A stretch of DNA of 64,000 nucleotides, taken from NCBI GenBank assembly GCA_019187405.1, contig JABAQZ010000013.1:1-64000 (forward strand). Direction: 5' to 3'. Shown in pieces: positions 26,581 to 36,235 of the stretch. This DNA is from Ignavibacteria bacterium (GTDB taxonomy: Bacteria; Bacteroidota; Ignavibacteria; Tepidaquicellales; Tepidaquicellaceae). Position 1 is the first letter of the stretch. Every line of letters begins with the position of its first letter. The position numbers were made by a program, and so were the translations under genes. The notes beneath the pieces are model-generated. The model was not told where the DNA came from. It saw nothing but the letters and a program-made list of their open reading frames with translations, and searched no databases.

Positions 26581-28434
26581 TTATTTACCAAGCCATGCAT
26601 TTTTTATTTTTTTCTGCTTTTCATTAACATCGGCAATTTCCTTTAGTTTATATTCGTAAGCGGTTTTTGTTTCTTTTACTTTTGTTTTAAGTGCAATCTG
26701 ATTTTCGTTTCCTTTTTCATCAAACCTTGCAACAACGATTTCAATGTCATCGCCTTTTTTTATTTGATTTTTCATCGAACCAAACATTGACCTGACATTC
26801 ATGAAATTTATATTTGCTCCGTTCACCGAAATGAGTTCATCACCTGCTTTTAATCCCAAACTATTAATGAATTCGTTATTACTATTTTCGATTTTCTCGA
26901 TAACAAGTCTGAAAGTCTTCTGATTAAATCCCATTGATAGACCGCCTCCGGTATTTACCACACTGTATGGCATTGATTCAACGTCAATGCCCACAAGTCC
27001 AAGTATTTCCTTGTAAGGAATTTTTTCATATCCATCCAAATATTTTTTGATGAATTCGCCTACTTTCGGCGATGTGAGTTCCTCGATATCTTTAAACAAA
27101 TTCTCATCTTTAAACGGATTATTCATTCCGTATTTTTTGGTAAGTTCGTTTATGACATCCTGAATTCCCTGCCTGCCATCGCTCTCGTTTCTTATTAAAA
27201 TATCGAGGCACAATCCAATAAGCGCGCCTTTCTGGTAAACGTTCAGATACTGGTCTTCGTGTTTGTCCAGCGCTCCAAGACTAAGTTCCGTAAAAGCAAG
27301 TGTGTCATTGTATTTTGATGCGCCGTTCAGTTTATCTTCAATTATTTTTATGTAATCATCCTCGCTGATAATGTTTTCACGTAATCTTATGTAGTCTGCA
27401 TGATATTCCGTAACACCTTCATACAGCCATAAATGGCGGCTCATTTTAGGATTATTGAAATCAAAAATCCCGATTTCTTCAGAATGTAAATTCAACGGCG
27501 TTACGATATGATAAAACTCATGAGCACTTGTGCCCTGAAGCTGGTCAACCATGTATGTTGCAGCCTGTCTTGGCACATCGGGCATGTAATATAGAGATGA
27601 TAAATTATGTTCGAGAGCTCCGAAACCGCCAGAGCCTTTTTCATTGGAGAAAAAATATAGAAATGAATACTTATCAGACGGAAGTTTTCCACCTAAATAA
27701 TTTCGGATTGCATTAAGCAGTGTCGTGAGCTTGTCTTTCATATCCGATGCTTTAATTCCTTTTCCGGGTGAAAATACAGAAACAAGCACTTCGGATTCGT
27801 CAAAGTTTATGGTGAGAGTATCGGGAACATTAAACATGATGGGATCATCCACAAGAAACTGATAATCTCCGGAATGAAAAACTTCTTCACTGTCGTTTCG
27901 GTAAACTGCATCAAGACTTGTCGATCCGTAAAATCCTTCCGGCTTCCGGAAAGTTATCCTGTAATCGTTTTCGAGATATCCGTCAAAATACCCGAAAAAT
28001 CCGTGATTGTTAAATACGAATACTGTGTCTTTTTTTATGCATGTACCAACAGGTTCAAATACATAAGGTCTCGTTGTATCTCCAAATGTTTCTCTGACTT
28101 TGTATGTTAACCTGTATAAATTATCAGCGCCGGATATTTCCCAGGTATTAACATCTTTTGAAAAGGTCTGCAGTTCGCTGCCTGATTTGTCGAATGCTTT
28201 CAGCTCACTGACAAACCTTCCGAAATTATACACTTTATAAGTTCCCGGCACCATTGCGGGAAATTTATATTCAATAGTGGAAGAGTGTATTACAGGAGTA
28301 ATTAGATCGACCGACAAAGTATTTCCTTCTGCATTATTCAGGTCGACAAAAAAATTATAACTGTCATTTTGTTCTGTTTGAGAAAACACATTGACAGATA
28401 AAAATATGATAAAGATTAAAATAAAATTTTTCAT
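26581..28434 (-). CDS. Secreted M61-family metallopeptidase with PDZ domain
   Basis: 617 residues with a signal peptide (1-19). An N-terminal beta domain (about 25-220) is followed by the catalytic domain: GFGALEH, HEFYH at 305-309 with catalytic Glu306, and WLYEG with the third zinc ligand Glu339. A PDZ domain follows at about 505-590 (GLSMGFN...INSLGLKAGDELISVNG). This matches glycyl-aminopeptidase-type M61 enzymes. Its location should be the periplasm. No Shine-Dalgarno is seen. It is divergent from a GNAT gene across 65 bases. Confidence 0.93.
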   Translation of the reverse strand: MKNFILIFIIFLSVNVFSQTEQNDSYNFFVDLNNAEGNTLSVDLITPVIHSSTIEYKFPAMVPGTYKVYNFGRFVSELKAFDKSGSELQTFSKDVNTWEISGADNLYRLTYKVRETFGDTTRPYVFEPVGTCIKKDTVFVFNNHGFFGYFDGYLENDYRITFRKPEGFYGSTSLDAVYRNDSEEVFHSGDYQFLVDDPIMFNVPDTLTINFDESEVLVSVFSPGKGIKASDMKDKLTTLLNAIRNYLGGKLPSDKYSFLYFFSNEKGSGGFGALEHNLSSLYYMPDVPRQAATYMVDQLQGTSAHEFYHIVTPLNLHSEEIGIFDFNNPKMSRHLWLYEGVTEYHADYIRLRENIISEDDYIKIIEDKLNGASKYNDTLAFTELSLGALDKHEDQYLNVYQKGALIGLCLDILIRNESDGRQGIQDVINELTKKYGMNNPFKDENLFKDIEELTSPKVGEFIKKYLDGYEKIPYKEILGLVGIDVESMPYSVVNTGGGLSMGFNQKTFRLVIEKIENSNNEFINSLGLKAGDELISVNGANINFMNVRSMFGSMKNQIKKGDDIEIVVARFDEKGNENQIALKTKVKETKTAYEYKLKEIADVNEKQKKIKNAWLGK

Positions 28435-28499
28435 GAAATGATTGTATATTGTTGTGTAATTTAGATAAATTACGCTAAAATGTAAATATTGTTTCTAAA

Positions 28500-29021
28500 A
28501 TGAATGTAATAGAAACTGAAAGAACTTTGTTAAGAGAATTTAATTTAGCTGACGTTGAGAAAATGGAAGAAATGTATTCCGATATAAATGTTATGAGATA
28601 CATCGGAGCTGGCACTGTGTTAAATAATGAACAGACAAAAAAACTTCTTGAATACTGGATCAATGAATATTATAAAAAGTTTGGTTACGGGATGTGGGGA
28701 GTAGAATGCAGACAGACCAAGAAATTAATCGGGCAATGCGGCTTTAACAATCTTCCCGGAAATGCAGGTATTGAAATTGCGTATCTGCTGAATCAGCAAA
28801 GTTGGAATAAAGGTCTGGCAACAGAAATATCTTCGGAGACTTTAAAGTATGGTTTTGAAAAATTAGGATTTAATACTGTATTTGCTTTATGCTATCCTCA
28901 GAATATTGCCTCAATTAATGTACTTAATAAAATCGGCATGATACCGGAAGGGCACAGAACATTTTACGGAGTTGATTTTTTGTTTTACAGAAAAGACCGG
29001 CAAATCACCTCGACAATTTAA
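28500..29021 (+). CDS. GNAT-family N-acetyltransferase (RimJ/RimL-like)
   Basis: 173 residues. ETERTLLREFNLADVEKM is the typical N-terminal strand-helix, CGFNNLPGNAGIEIAYLL is the middle sheet, and NKGLATEISSETLKYGFEKLG carries the acetyl-CoA loop. NIASINVLNKIGM is the C-terminal signature of the RimJ/RimL group. The acceptor is unknown. It stands alone between minus-strand genes. Confidence 0.9.
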   Translation: MNVIETERTLLREFNLADVEKMEEMYSDINVMRYIGAGTVLNNEQTKKLLEYWINEYYKKFGYGMWGVECRQTKKLIGQCGFNNLPGNAGIEIAYLLNQQSWNKGLATEISSETLKYGFEKLGFNTVFALCYPQNIASINVLNKIGMIPEGHRTFYGVDFLFYRKDRQITSTI

Positions 29022-29117
29022 ATCTGCGAGGTATGAAATTTATTTAATTTTAAACCGGGAAATAGAACCGCATCAATTACTTCATTTACAAAATTTGCTA
29101 AAATAAAATTTTCAGAC

Positions 29118-29933
29118 TCATTTAACTGCTTTTAAGGAAAATAAGAGAGGAATGTCTTCATCAATCCTGTAATACCCGTCTTCGGATTTTTTCATTCCGG
29201 AGAATTGCTCCCAAACCGTAAATCCAAATTCATGAAAAAATTCTATTTTCAGTCCCGAATTTAATACAGATGTAAATATATCTGAAAGGCTGTGACTCCA
29301 TTCATAAGAAATATTGTTTACTGTATGCGCATTTCTATCTGCATAGGTTCCCGATTCCGTAAATTTCAGAGGTTCCGGTTTTTTAAAATATGGATACCTC
29401 ACCGAGAGAGATTTTTTTTCATGGTTGTTTTCAAAAATCGATGATACCGGATGCACTTCGACAATGTAAAAGAAACCTCCTTGTTTTAAAAATCCTGAAA
29501 TCATTTGCCCCCATTTGTTAAGATCTTGCAGCCAACTCAAGACTCCATAAGAAGTATAAACTATATCAAAGTTTTTATCGAGTTTGGCAGGCAAGTTATA
29601 AATGTCCGATAATATAAATTCCGTTTTCATTCCAAGTTCATCTCTCAGCTCCGTTGCAGCTTTTATTGCTTCTTCGGAAAAATCCACTGCCGTAACGTCT
29701 GCTCCCAGCATTTCCAGCGAAAGAGAGTCCATTCCGAAATGACATTGCAAATGAAGTACTGATTTTCCGTTTATATCTCCGAGTTCATTTTTTTCCAGTG
29801 AGTGAAGTATATTAACTCCCTTTTTAAAATTATTCAGATCATAAAGTTCAGATTTTTTATGAATGCTTACTCTTTCATTCCAGTAATCTTTGTTTATTTT
29901 AAAAAAGTGGTCTTGTTTCAAATATTTTTTCAT
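29118..29933 (-). CDS. Class I SAM-dependent methyltransferase
   Basis: 271 residues, soluble. Motif I is SVLHLQCHFGMDSLSLEMLGADV, followed by AVDFSEEAI and DIVYTSYGVLSWL. The early segment YWNERVSIHKKSELYDL is typical of a family of small-molecule methyltransferases. Its ATG overlaps the stop of the adenine deaminase gene (ATGA), so the two are translated from one message. Confidence 0.88.
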   Translation of the reverse strand: MKKYLKQDHFFKINKDYWNERVSIHKKSELYDLNNFKKGVNILHSLEKNELGDINGKSVLHLQCHFGMDSLSLEMLGADVTAVDFSEEAIKAATELRDELGMKTEFILSDIYNLPAKLDKNFDIVYTSYGVLSWLQDLNKWGQMISGFLKQGGFFYIVEVHPVSSIFENNHEKKSLSVRYPYFKKPEPLKFTESGTYADRNAHTVNNISYEWSHSLSDIFTSVLNSGLKIEFFHEFGFTVWEQFSGMKKSEDGYYRIDEDIPLLFSLKAVK

Positions 29934-31585
29934 ATATTTAAATTTACGAACTCAAACTTCTCGCCGTCAAACAATCCTTTATCACTGAGCTTCAACTGCG
30001 GAATAACAAGTAAAGCCATGAATGATAAAGTCATAAACGGAGCATTGAGTTCTGATCCAAAATCTTTTGCAAGCTTGTCGATATCAGTATATTGCTCTGC
30101 GGTTTTATAACCGTCATTGTTTGTCATGATACCGGCAACAGGAAGAGGCAATACTTCCGTTACATCTTCACATGCGGCAGAAATTCCTCCTTTATGCTTG
30201 ATCAATGCATTTACTGCTGAGCAAATGTCTTTGTCATTTGTTCCCACGGCAATAATATTGTGAGAGTCATGAGCAACACATGAAGCAATTGCGCCTTTTT
30301 TTAGTCCGAAGTTTTTTATAAATCCTACAGAAGGAGTACCGTTTTTGTATCTTTCTACAACGGTTAATTTCAGTATATCTTTTTTAATATCAGGAAGTAA
30401 AATTCCGTTTTCACATTTTAAGTTTTCATGTTGTTCACGCGTAATTAACTGCCCGTCCAGAGCTTCTATAACTCTAACTTTGCAAATTCTATTGTTTGAT
30501 TGATTATCTGTTAACAGAGCAAAATCTGTTTCTGTTTTAAATGAAGTGCCGAAATTATTTATGATATTTTCATTTTCACTTTCAATGAGTGTTTTTCCGT
30601 TAAGTGCCGTTAAAATCCCGTGAATATATGTCTGATGAACATTGAAACTATCAGGATTATCTATCACAATAAAATCCGCCGGATCGCCGATGCGAAGAAG
30701 CCCTGTATTTAAGCCGTAATGCATTACCGGATTAAGCGAAGCACATCTCAAAATATCAAACAAGTCATATCCGTAATTCAATGCTCTCTTAACAATGCCG
30801 TTAATGTGACCGGAAGCAAGATCATTTGGGTGTTTATCGTCACTGCAAAACATAACCATTTCGGGAAAATCTTTAATCAATTTATGCAGAGCCTCAAAAT
30901 TTTTTGCGGCAGAACCTTCTCTGATTAAAATCTTCATTCCTAATTTCAGCTTGTCCAATGCTTCATCGAGCGTAAAACATTCATGGTCGGTTGATATTCC
31001 TGCCTGAATATATTTCTCTGCCTCTTTGCCTCTTAATCCGGGTGCATGTCCGTCAACAGGCCGGTTAAATTCACGAGCAATTCTAATTTTTTCAAGTACC
31101 TGATTATCACCATTTAAAACTCCCGGATAATTCATCATCTCGCTTAAATAAAGAAGACCATCTTTTTCAAATAATTCTCTGATATCATCCGGAGTCAATT
31201 CTGCGCCAGCGGTTTCGAATGCAGTTGCAGGCACGCAGGACGGAGCACCGAAATAAAATTTAAACGGGACTTTCCTTCCGTTATTTATCATGTATCTCAC
31301 TCCTTCAATGCCAAGCACGTTTGCTATTTCATGAGGATCAGAAACTGTTGAAACAGTTCCATGCACTACTGCCATTCTCGCAAACTCCGAAGGAATCAGC
31401 ATCGAACTTTCAATATGCACATGCGAGTCAATTAATCCCGGCAATATGTAAGTATCACAGGAGTTTTGTATCGGATTAATTTCACTGATAATACCGTTTT
31501 CTACTTTGACTTCACCCGGATAAATTTTTCTGCCGAAAATATCTATTATGTTTCCTTTGATAATATGGGTATTAGTTTTATTCAT
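29930..31585 (-). CDS. ade: Adenine deaminase
   Basis: Converts adenine to hypoxanthine and ammonia for purine salvage. 551 residues, amidohydrolase fold with a binuclear metal site: GLIDSHVHIESS (the HxH), DGHAPGL, STDHECFT and CSDDKHPNDL carry the metal ligands in order, and PADFIVIDN follows. The C-terminal domain (ASCVAHDSHNIIAVGTND, then MTNNDGY) is typical of Ade rather than of urease-type members. It overlaps the upstream DinB gene by eight bases. Confidence 0.96.
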   Translation of the reverse strand: MNKTNTHIIKGNIIDIFGRKIYPGEVKVENGIISEINPIQNSCDTYILPGLIDSHVHIESSMLIPSEFARMAVVHGTVSTVSDPHEIANVLGIEGVRYMINNGRKVPFKFYFGAPSCVPATAFETAGAELTPDDIRELFEKDGLLYLSEMMNYPGVLNGDNQVLEKIRIAREFNRPVDGHAPGLRGKEAEKYIQAGISTDHECFTLDEALDKLKLGMKILIREGSAAKNFEALHKLIKDFPEMVMFCSDDKHPNDLASGHINGIVKRALNYGYDLFDILRCASLNPVMHYGLNTGLLRIGDPADFIVIDNPDSFNVHQTYIHGILTALNGKTLIESENENIINNFGTSFKTETDFALLTDNQSNNRICKVRVIEALDGQLITREQHENLKCENGILLPDIKKDILKLTVVERYKNGTPSVGFIKNFGLKKGAIASCVAHDSHNIIAVGTNDKDICSAVNALIKHKGGISAACEDVTEVLPLPVAGIMTNNDGYKTAEQYTDIDKLAKDFGSELNAPFMTLSFMALLVIPQLKLSDKGLFDGEKFEFVNLNI

Positions 31586-32051
31586 TCTTAGAAATCCTGT
31601 TTTTAATTTTTCTTTTATAATGAATATAATCTATGTATGGAATTTCAAGTCCATAACTGCTTAAAAGCTGAATCACCTGACCTCTGTGATAGGATGAATG
31701 AATAATCAAATGCATAAGAATGTCTTTTGTATAAGAAGCAAATTTCTCTCCTGAAGTATTGACATATACAGTTTGCATTTCCGGATCAGATTTGATTTCG
31801 TTTAAAATTTTTCGAAATGTTTTTTCATATTCCTGATTTTTGGATTTAAGAATTTCCGGCAAGTGAATATCCCATACGCCTGAATTATGTTTTGATTTTT
31901 CTATTCTTTCGAACCACAAACCGTAAGCATTTATAACATGCGACATAATTTTTAACGGCTTGTTTTCAGGCAAGTCTGACCGAGACAGACAGTCTATCAC
32001 TTCGCCGTTTGCCCAAAAGTCGTATTCGGAAAGTTCTATTAAGTCAATCAT
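31578..32051 (-). CDS. DinB-family protein (second of three)
   Basis: 157 residues, four-helix bundle. Metal-site histidines are in IMSHVINA and in HSSYHRGQ. It differs strongly from the copy at 24626, with a shorter linker between helices. It overlaps ade by eight bases and follows a TPR-like gene after three bases, so four genes (32055, this, ade, methyltransferase) form one operon. The target is unknown. Confidence 0.85.
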   Translation of the reverse strand: MIDLIELSEYDFWANGEVIDCLSRSDLPENKPLKIMSHVINAYGLWFERIEKSKHNSGVWDIHLPEILKSKNQEYEKTFRKILNEIKSDPEMQTVYVNTSGEKFASYTKDILMHLIIHSSYHRGQVIQLLSSYGLEIPYIDYIHYKRKIKNRISKNE

Positions 32052-32054
32052 GAA

Positions 32055-33578
32055 TTACTGATTACTTTTAGCTTTCACGATATCCTGGAATTTCTTGTTC
32101 TTAATTTTGCTTTCAAGCCAGGCAAAAAAATCAAAATAGTCATTGAGATTAATTTCCGAATCATCCTTTGACAAAGAAGTTAATTCAAAAAGCATTTGCT
32201 CATATACATATATTTTATCTTTTTCGTTTTTTGAATTGATAAGCTTTTTTATATAGCTTAAAAAAGTCTGTTCAAACTTAAGCAGTTTATTTTTACCAGA
32301 TAGATATCTTTTAGTGGATTTAATTATATAATCTATCAAGTCGTAATTTTTCATCTCATAATGGACAAGGATATTTATTATTCTCGCAAAACACTGAATA
32401 TCTTCTCTGATGTTAAGTTCTTTATCGTTTATAATTTTATTTAGCCATTTGAGTGAATTATCGAAATCATCTGCGCCAAAATACAGATATGAAATGTTGA
32501 ATGCAAAAAGAACTTCTGCTTCTTTATTGATTTTTTCTTTAAGATTTTTAATGCCGTTTTCAATGTCATCCACTAACTTTATTCCTTTTTCAAATTCGCC
32601 CGATTTAAGGTAAAGATTTATTTCTGTATCGTAAGAAGTCATAAAAATCCTTGTTTGGAGTGATACAGATTTCGTTTCAATCGATCTTAGTTTGTTAATC
32701 GTTGCAATTGCTTCTTTAAATTTGCCCATTTCAATCTGAACGAGAAGCAGATTATTCAGTGCAGCGATGTAATTCTCCTGATTCATAAGCAGAGGATTTG
32801 CTTCAAGGAGTTCGATAAGTTTATTACAGTATTTTAACAGATTCTTGTAATCTTTGTTTGTATGATAATAAAGACCTTTAATGTTATAGTAAAATGTTTT
32901 TGAGAGAAATGTCTTTGCTTTACTGTCGGATTCGAGCAGTGGATCTTTAATAATGAGATTAAATTTCGCAAGTTCGGATTTGTCTCTGATAATTCCTTGT
33001 TTTTTCTTCAGAAAAAAAGACTTCATTGTGAGCTTCCAGTATTCATTTATGTTGCTCAGTTTTTCAGTAGCATTTTGATGTTCGCTGTAATAGCCGAGCA
33101 GTTCATCTTCCTTGAAATCCGAATACGCCTTTGTCCTTGCAAGCGTTTTTTCCCAGTCAAGTATTGCAAGGATCTGCGCATATTTTTCATACTCGTAAGC
33201 TATTTTTCTGGCTTTGTCGAGATGTTTCCTGCACTGTTTGTAGAGCGATTTGTCATAAAGAATCTGTACATCTCTCAACAGATCCATTAATTCATTCAGC
33301 TTTGATTTTTCGGAATGGTAAAGTCTGAGGCTTTTTAGAATGTTGTTATAAAGATAATTCTTAGCAACGTGAAGCTGGTTGAGCAGTTTTTCATTTTTAA
33401 ACTGTTTTCTTATCTCGTTTTCATCATACTTTTCCTGACTGTCTATTGCTTCAAAAAGCCTGAAATATTTATTGTTTTCGCTTTCCTTAATGTGAAGAGC
33501 TGCAAATATTTTAAAATATCTTCTTTCGGACTGATCAAGAGATTTTATCAGCTGAAAGAGATCATCGGTAACTTTCAT
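32055..33578 (-). CDS. Conserved helical-repeat protein of unknown function
   Basis: 507 residues, almost all alpha-helical by composition, no signal peptide. The opening LIKSLDQSERRYFKIFAALH and KNYLYNNILKSLRLYHSEKS recalls a family I know only as a hypothetical protein common in Bacteroidota. The middle (KGLYYHTNKDYKNLLKYCNKLIELL, LLLVQIEMGKFKEAIATINKL, LYLKSGEFEKGIKLVDDI) shows degenerate TPR units. It heads the operon with DinB and ade. No enzyme motif was seen. Confidence 0.75.
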   Translation of the reverse strand: MKVTDDLFQLIKSLDQSERRYFKIFAALHIKESENNKYFRLFEAIDSQEKYDENEIRKQFKNEKLLNQLHVAKNYLYNNILKSLRLYHSEKSKLNELMDLLRDVQILYDKSLYKQCRKHLDKARKIAYEYEKYAQILAILDWEKTLARTKAYSDFKEDELLGYYSEHQNATEKLSNINEYWKLTMKSFFLKKKQGIIRDKSELAKFNLIIKDPLLESDSKAKTFLSKTFYYNIKGLYYHTNKDYKNLLKYCNKLIELLEANPLLMNQENYIAALNNLLLVQIEMGKFKEAIATINKLRSIETKSVSLQTRIFMTSYDTEINLYLKSGEFEKGIKLVDDIENGIKNLKEKINKEAEVLFAFNISYLYFGADDFDNSLKWLNKIINDKELNIREDIQCFARIINILVHYEMKNYDLIDYIIKSTKRYLSGKNKLLKFEQTFLSYIKKLINSKNEKDKIYVYEQMLFELTSLSKDDSEINLNDYFDFFAWLESKIKNKKFQDIVKAKSNQ

Positions 33579-33776
33579 TCGACAAGTGAAGTAATTTTTA
33601 ATTCAATATTTGCAAAATTATTTAAAATTACAACACTTTAATACAAAATCAGAGTCCTACGAATGAGCGCTTTATCGTTTGGAAATAAAATAATTAAAAA
33701 TCTATTTTTGAATAAAATTAAATAATCTACTTTACATCATTGTATTTAATTAAGTAAAAACCTCAAGGAGAAAATT

Positions 33777-34715
33777 TTGAAAAAACTTTTTTTAATCATG
33801 CTTTTATTTGGTTTGAGTTTTGATGTTACTCAATCTCAGACGATAGTTGCCCCGTCGAAACTTGAAGCTGAGCCGGAAAATTTAACATACATCAAGTTAA
33901 GGTGGGATGATAACTCAAATAATGAAGAAGGATTCATTATCGAAAGATCTCTAACAAAAGATACAAGTTCGATCTGGGAACCGCTTGCTTCCGTAAATCA
34001 AAACATAAGAACGTTTTATGATTACTGGGTTACAAATCAGGTTACTTATTATTACAGGGTTTATGCTTTTGCCGGAGCGTTAAGATCCGAATATTCAAAT
34101 ATTGCATTTGCTACGGCAATCATCGATACTGTCAATATTCCCAAAGCTCCGTCAAATCTGATTGTGTTGAATACCACTCCAACCAGTATTACTATTGGAT
34201 GGAATGATAATTCATCAAATGAGCAGGGCTTTATAATTGCAAGACGAAGATCGGATGAACTTCTGTTCAGATACATCGATACGGTTTCGGCAGACATACT
34301 TACTTATCAGGAAGTCGGTCTTACACCTGATAATCTTTATTTTTACAAAGTATGCGCTTTCAATGCTTTCGGATTGTCGGATTTTACAAATACAGTCTCG
34401 GCATTAACAGTAAAAAACACCGGGATTTTTTTGCAGGAAACATATACTGCGGATAAATATATGCTTCATTATAATTATCCGAATCCGTTTAATCCCGAGA
34501 CAAACATTAAGTTCAGTCTGCCGGAAAACACATACATAACTTTAAAAATATTCAACTCGGCGGGAATGGAAATAGAAAATGTTTTCAGCGGAAATTTTTC
34601 AAGAGGTACTTATTCATACATCTGGAATGCATCAAAATATTCAAGCGGAGTTTATTTTTATGCTCTTGAAACTGATAATTTCAGAGAAGTGAAAAAAATG
34701 ATTTTGCTCAAATAA
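33777..34715 (+). CDS. T9SS-exported protein with two fibronectin type III domains
   Basis: 312 residues. A signal peptide (about 1-20) is followed by two fibronectin III domains at about 26-115 (APSKLEAEPENLTYIKLRWDDNS) and 122-212 (APSNLIVLNTTPTSITIGWNDNS), then a type IX sorting tail with HYNYPNPFNPET and ending VKKMILLK. The start is TTG at 33777, fixed by an AAGGAG Shine-Dalgarno (33765-33770). Its cargo role is adhesion or structural by domain type; no catalytic domain is present. Confidence 0.88.
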   Translation: MKKLFLIMLLFGLSFDVTQSQTIVAPSKLEAEPENLTYIKLRWDDNSNNEEGFIIERSLTKDTSSIWEPLASVNQNIRTFYDYWVTNQVTYYYRVYAFAGALRSEYSNIAFATAIIDTVNIPKAPSNLIVLNTTPTSITIGWNDNSSNEQGFIIARRRSDELLFRYIDTVSADILTYQEVGLTPDNLYFYKVCAFNAFGLSDFTNTVSALTVKNTGIFLQETYTADKYMLHYNYPNPFNPETNIKFSLPENTYITLKIFNSAGMEIENVFSGNFSRGTYSYIWNASKYSSGVYFYALETDNFREVKKMILLK

Positions 34716-34779
34716 CGATTTAACCAAATTGCAATCCGGATTACTGAAAAAAAATTTTTAAAAAAATAAATTAAATATT

Positions 34780-35436
34780 ATGAAAACTTTAAAACCTTTA
34801 TTCTTTGCATTTGCAATTGTAATGTTTTTAACATCGGCATTGCAGTCAAGGATTATCAATGTTTCGGTCAGCAGTAACTTTTTTTCACCTGCAAACATAA
34901 ATAATGCCGTAGTAGGTGATACAATAAAATGGAACTGGGTATCGGGATTCCATACAACTACATGTGACGGACAGACATTTACATCGAGACCAGCAGGCGC
35001 AGCTCCTTGGAATTCAACAATATCGTCATCAAATCCTACTTTTTCTTATGTGATACAGATAGCAGGTACATATAATTACATTTGTGAGCCGCATGCGCCG
35101 TCAATGGCAGGAATAATTACAGCAACGCTATCTTCGGTTTCACAGATTAATGAAATAGCAACCGGTTTTCATCTTTCGCAAAATTTTCCAAATCCTTTTA
35201 ATCCTGCAACGAAGATCAGATTTTCAATACCAGAAGCATCTGAGGTAACGTTAAAAATCTTTGATGCAAACGGAAGAGAGCTTGCAGAGCTAGTAAACGA
35301 GAGACTTAATTCAGCAGCTTATGAAGCTGAATGGAATGCTGGAGATTTCAGCACCGGAGTTTATTATTACAGATTGTCCGTAATTGGAACATCAGACAAT
35401 TATACCGAAACGAAGAAAATGCTTCTGATAAAGTAA
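34780..35436 (+). CDS. T9SS-exported cupredoxin (plastocyanin-like)
   Basis: 218 residues. After the signal peptide (about 1-22), a small cupredoxin domain at about 25-118 carries the type 1 copper ligands His58, Cys102, His105 and Met109 (the last three in CEPHAPSM). A T9SS sorting tail follows (about 125-218) with QNFPNPFNPATKIRFSIP and ending ETKKMLLIK. The copper site would shuttle one electron outside the cell or at its surface. The Rieske gene follows after 109 bases, which suggests related electron transfer; this is inference. Confidence 0.88.
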   Translation: MKTLKPLFFAFAIVMFLTSALQSRIINVSVSSNFFSPANINNAVVGDTIKWNWVSGFHTTTCDGQTFTSRPAGAAPWNSTISSSNPTFSYVIQIAGTYNYICEPHAPSMAGIITATLSSVSQINEIATGFHLSQNFPNPFNPATKIRFSIPEASEVTLKIFDANGRELAELVNERLNSAAYEAEWNAGDFSTGVYYYRLSVIGTSDNYTETKKMLLIK

Positions 35437-35545
35437 CCTTTCTTGGTTACACTGCTAACTAAAAGCATAAAGTTTCGGTAATTTTGAATTTTATTTAAGA
35501 CTAAAGTATTTCATTAAAATAAATTGTATAAATAAATATCTATAA

Positions 35546-35977
35546 ATGGAAAAAGAAAATTTTAACAGAAGAGATTTCATAAAGAGTTCAATAAAGACTT
35601 TAACAGTAGGGGGACTGGCGCTTTCAGCATTGGACTTGAAAAAATTATTTGCAGAAGCTGAATCAAAAAGTCCAGGCGGAATTACCAAAGTAATTAATCT
35701 TTCAGATTATCCCGATCTTGGAAGTGTCGGCGGATATGTAACAATCGGAAAAGTAATTGTGATAAGAAAAAGCGAATCAAATTTTCTTGCATTAAGCCTA
35801 AAGTGTACGCACAAGAAATGCGATGTGGAATATAATGGAAGCAGTTTTGAATGCCCTTGTCACGGCTCTACTTATGACGGAAACGGTAAAGTTACAAACG
35901 GACCATCAACAAAGAATCTTAAGAGCTATAAAACCACTTTTAATTCTGAAGAAAACACATTGACAATTAATATGTAA
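35546..35977 (+). CDS. Tat-exported Rieske [2Fe-2S] protein
   Basis: 143 residues with a twin-arginine signal (NRRDFIKSS, 7-15) and a hydrophobic helix. The Rieske domain has Cys87 and His89 in CTHKKC and Cys103 and His106 in CPCHGS, with Cys92 and Cys105 available for the stabilising disulfide. The length and Tat signal fit the small Rieske proteins that lack a cytochrome b partner gene. None is seen here. The electron partner may be the neighbouring cupredoxin. It ends in a strong terminator. Confidence 0.9.
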   Translation: MEKENFNRRDFIKSSIKTLTVGGLALSALDLKKLFAEAESKSPGGITKVINLSDYPDLGSVGGYVTIGKVIVIRKSESNFLALSLKCTHKKCDVEYNGSSFECPCHGSTYDGNGKVTNGPSTKNLKSYKTTFNSEENTLTINM

Positions 35978-36010
35978 AATAAAAACCTAATTTTTATTTT
36001 ACTCCTTGAG

Positions 36011-36043
36011 GATCCGGATTCCATAAGAGTCCGGATTTTTTTT
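36011..36043 (+). terminator. Rho-independent terminator after the Rieske gene
   Basis: ATCCGGA (36012-36018) pairs with TCCGGAT (36030-36036) and is followed by an eight-T run. It separates the Rieske gene from the hsp20 promoter. Confidence 0.85.
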
Positions 36044-36168
36044 GAACTTTTTATACAAAAACTGAATAAAAGTTCAGTATATGTATTATTGTTCATTTTT
36101 CCTGAACTAAAATTCACTTATGTAGATTTTAAAAAGTTGAAAATTTAAGAAATTTTGACTTTTTCATC

Positions 36169-36184
36169 TGGCACGCTAATTGAT
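36169..36184 (+). promoter_or_regulatory. Sigma-54-like -24/-12 promoter before hsp20
   Basis: TGGCACGCTAATTGAT matches the sigma-54 consensus TGGCACG-N4-TTGCW at all but one core position (GA instead of GC at -12). GG and GA are ten bases apart, as required. The Shine-Dalgarno and ATG follow about 50 bases later. A TTGACT lies just upstream at 36155-36160, but no well-spaced -10 element goes with it. Confidence 0.5.
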
Positions 36185-36235
36185 TATATAAGTAATATGA
36201 AAAAAATAATTAAATTAAACAAAGGAGATAAAACC

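Noticed and set aside
36155-36235. Longer N terminus of Hsp20
   Set aside because: The extension would cover the predicted promoter, and the Shine-Dalgarno points to the ATG at 36236.
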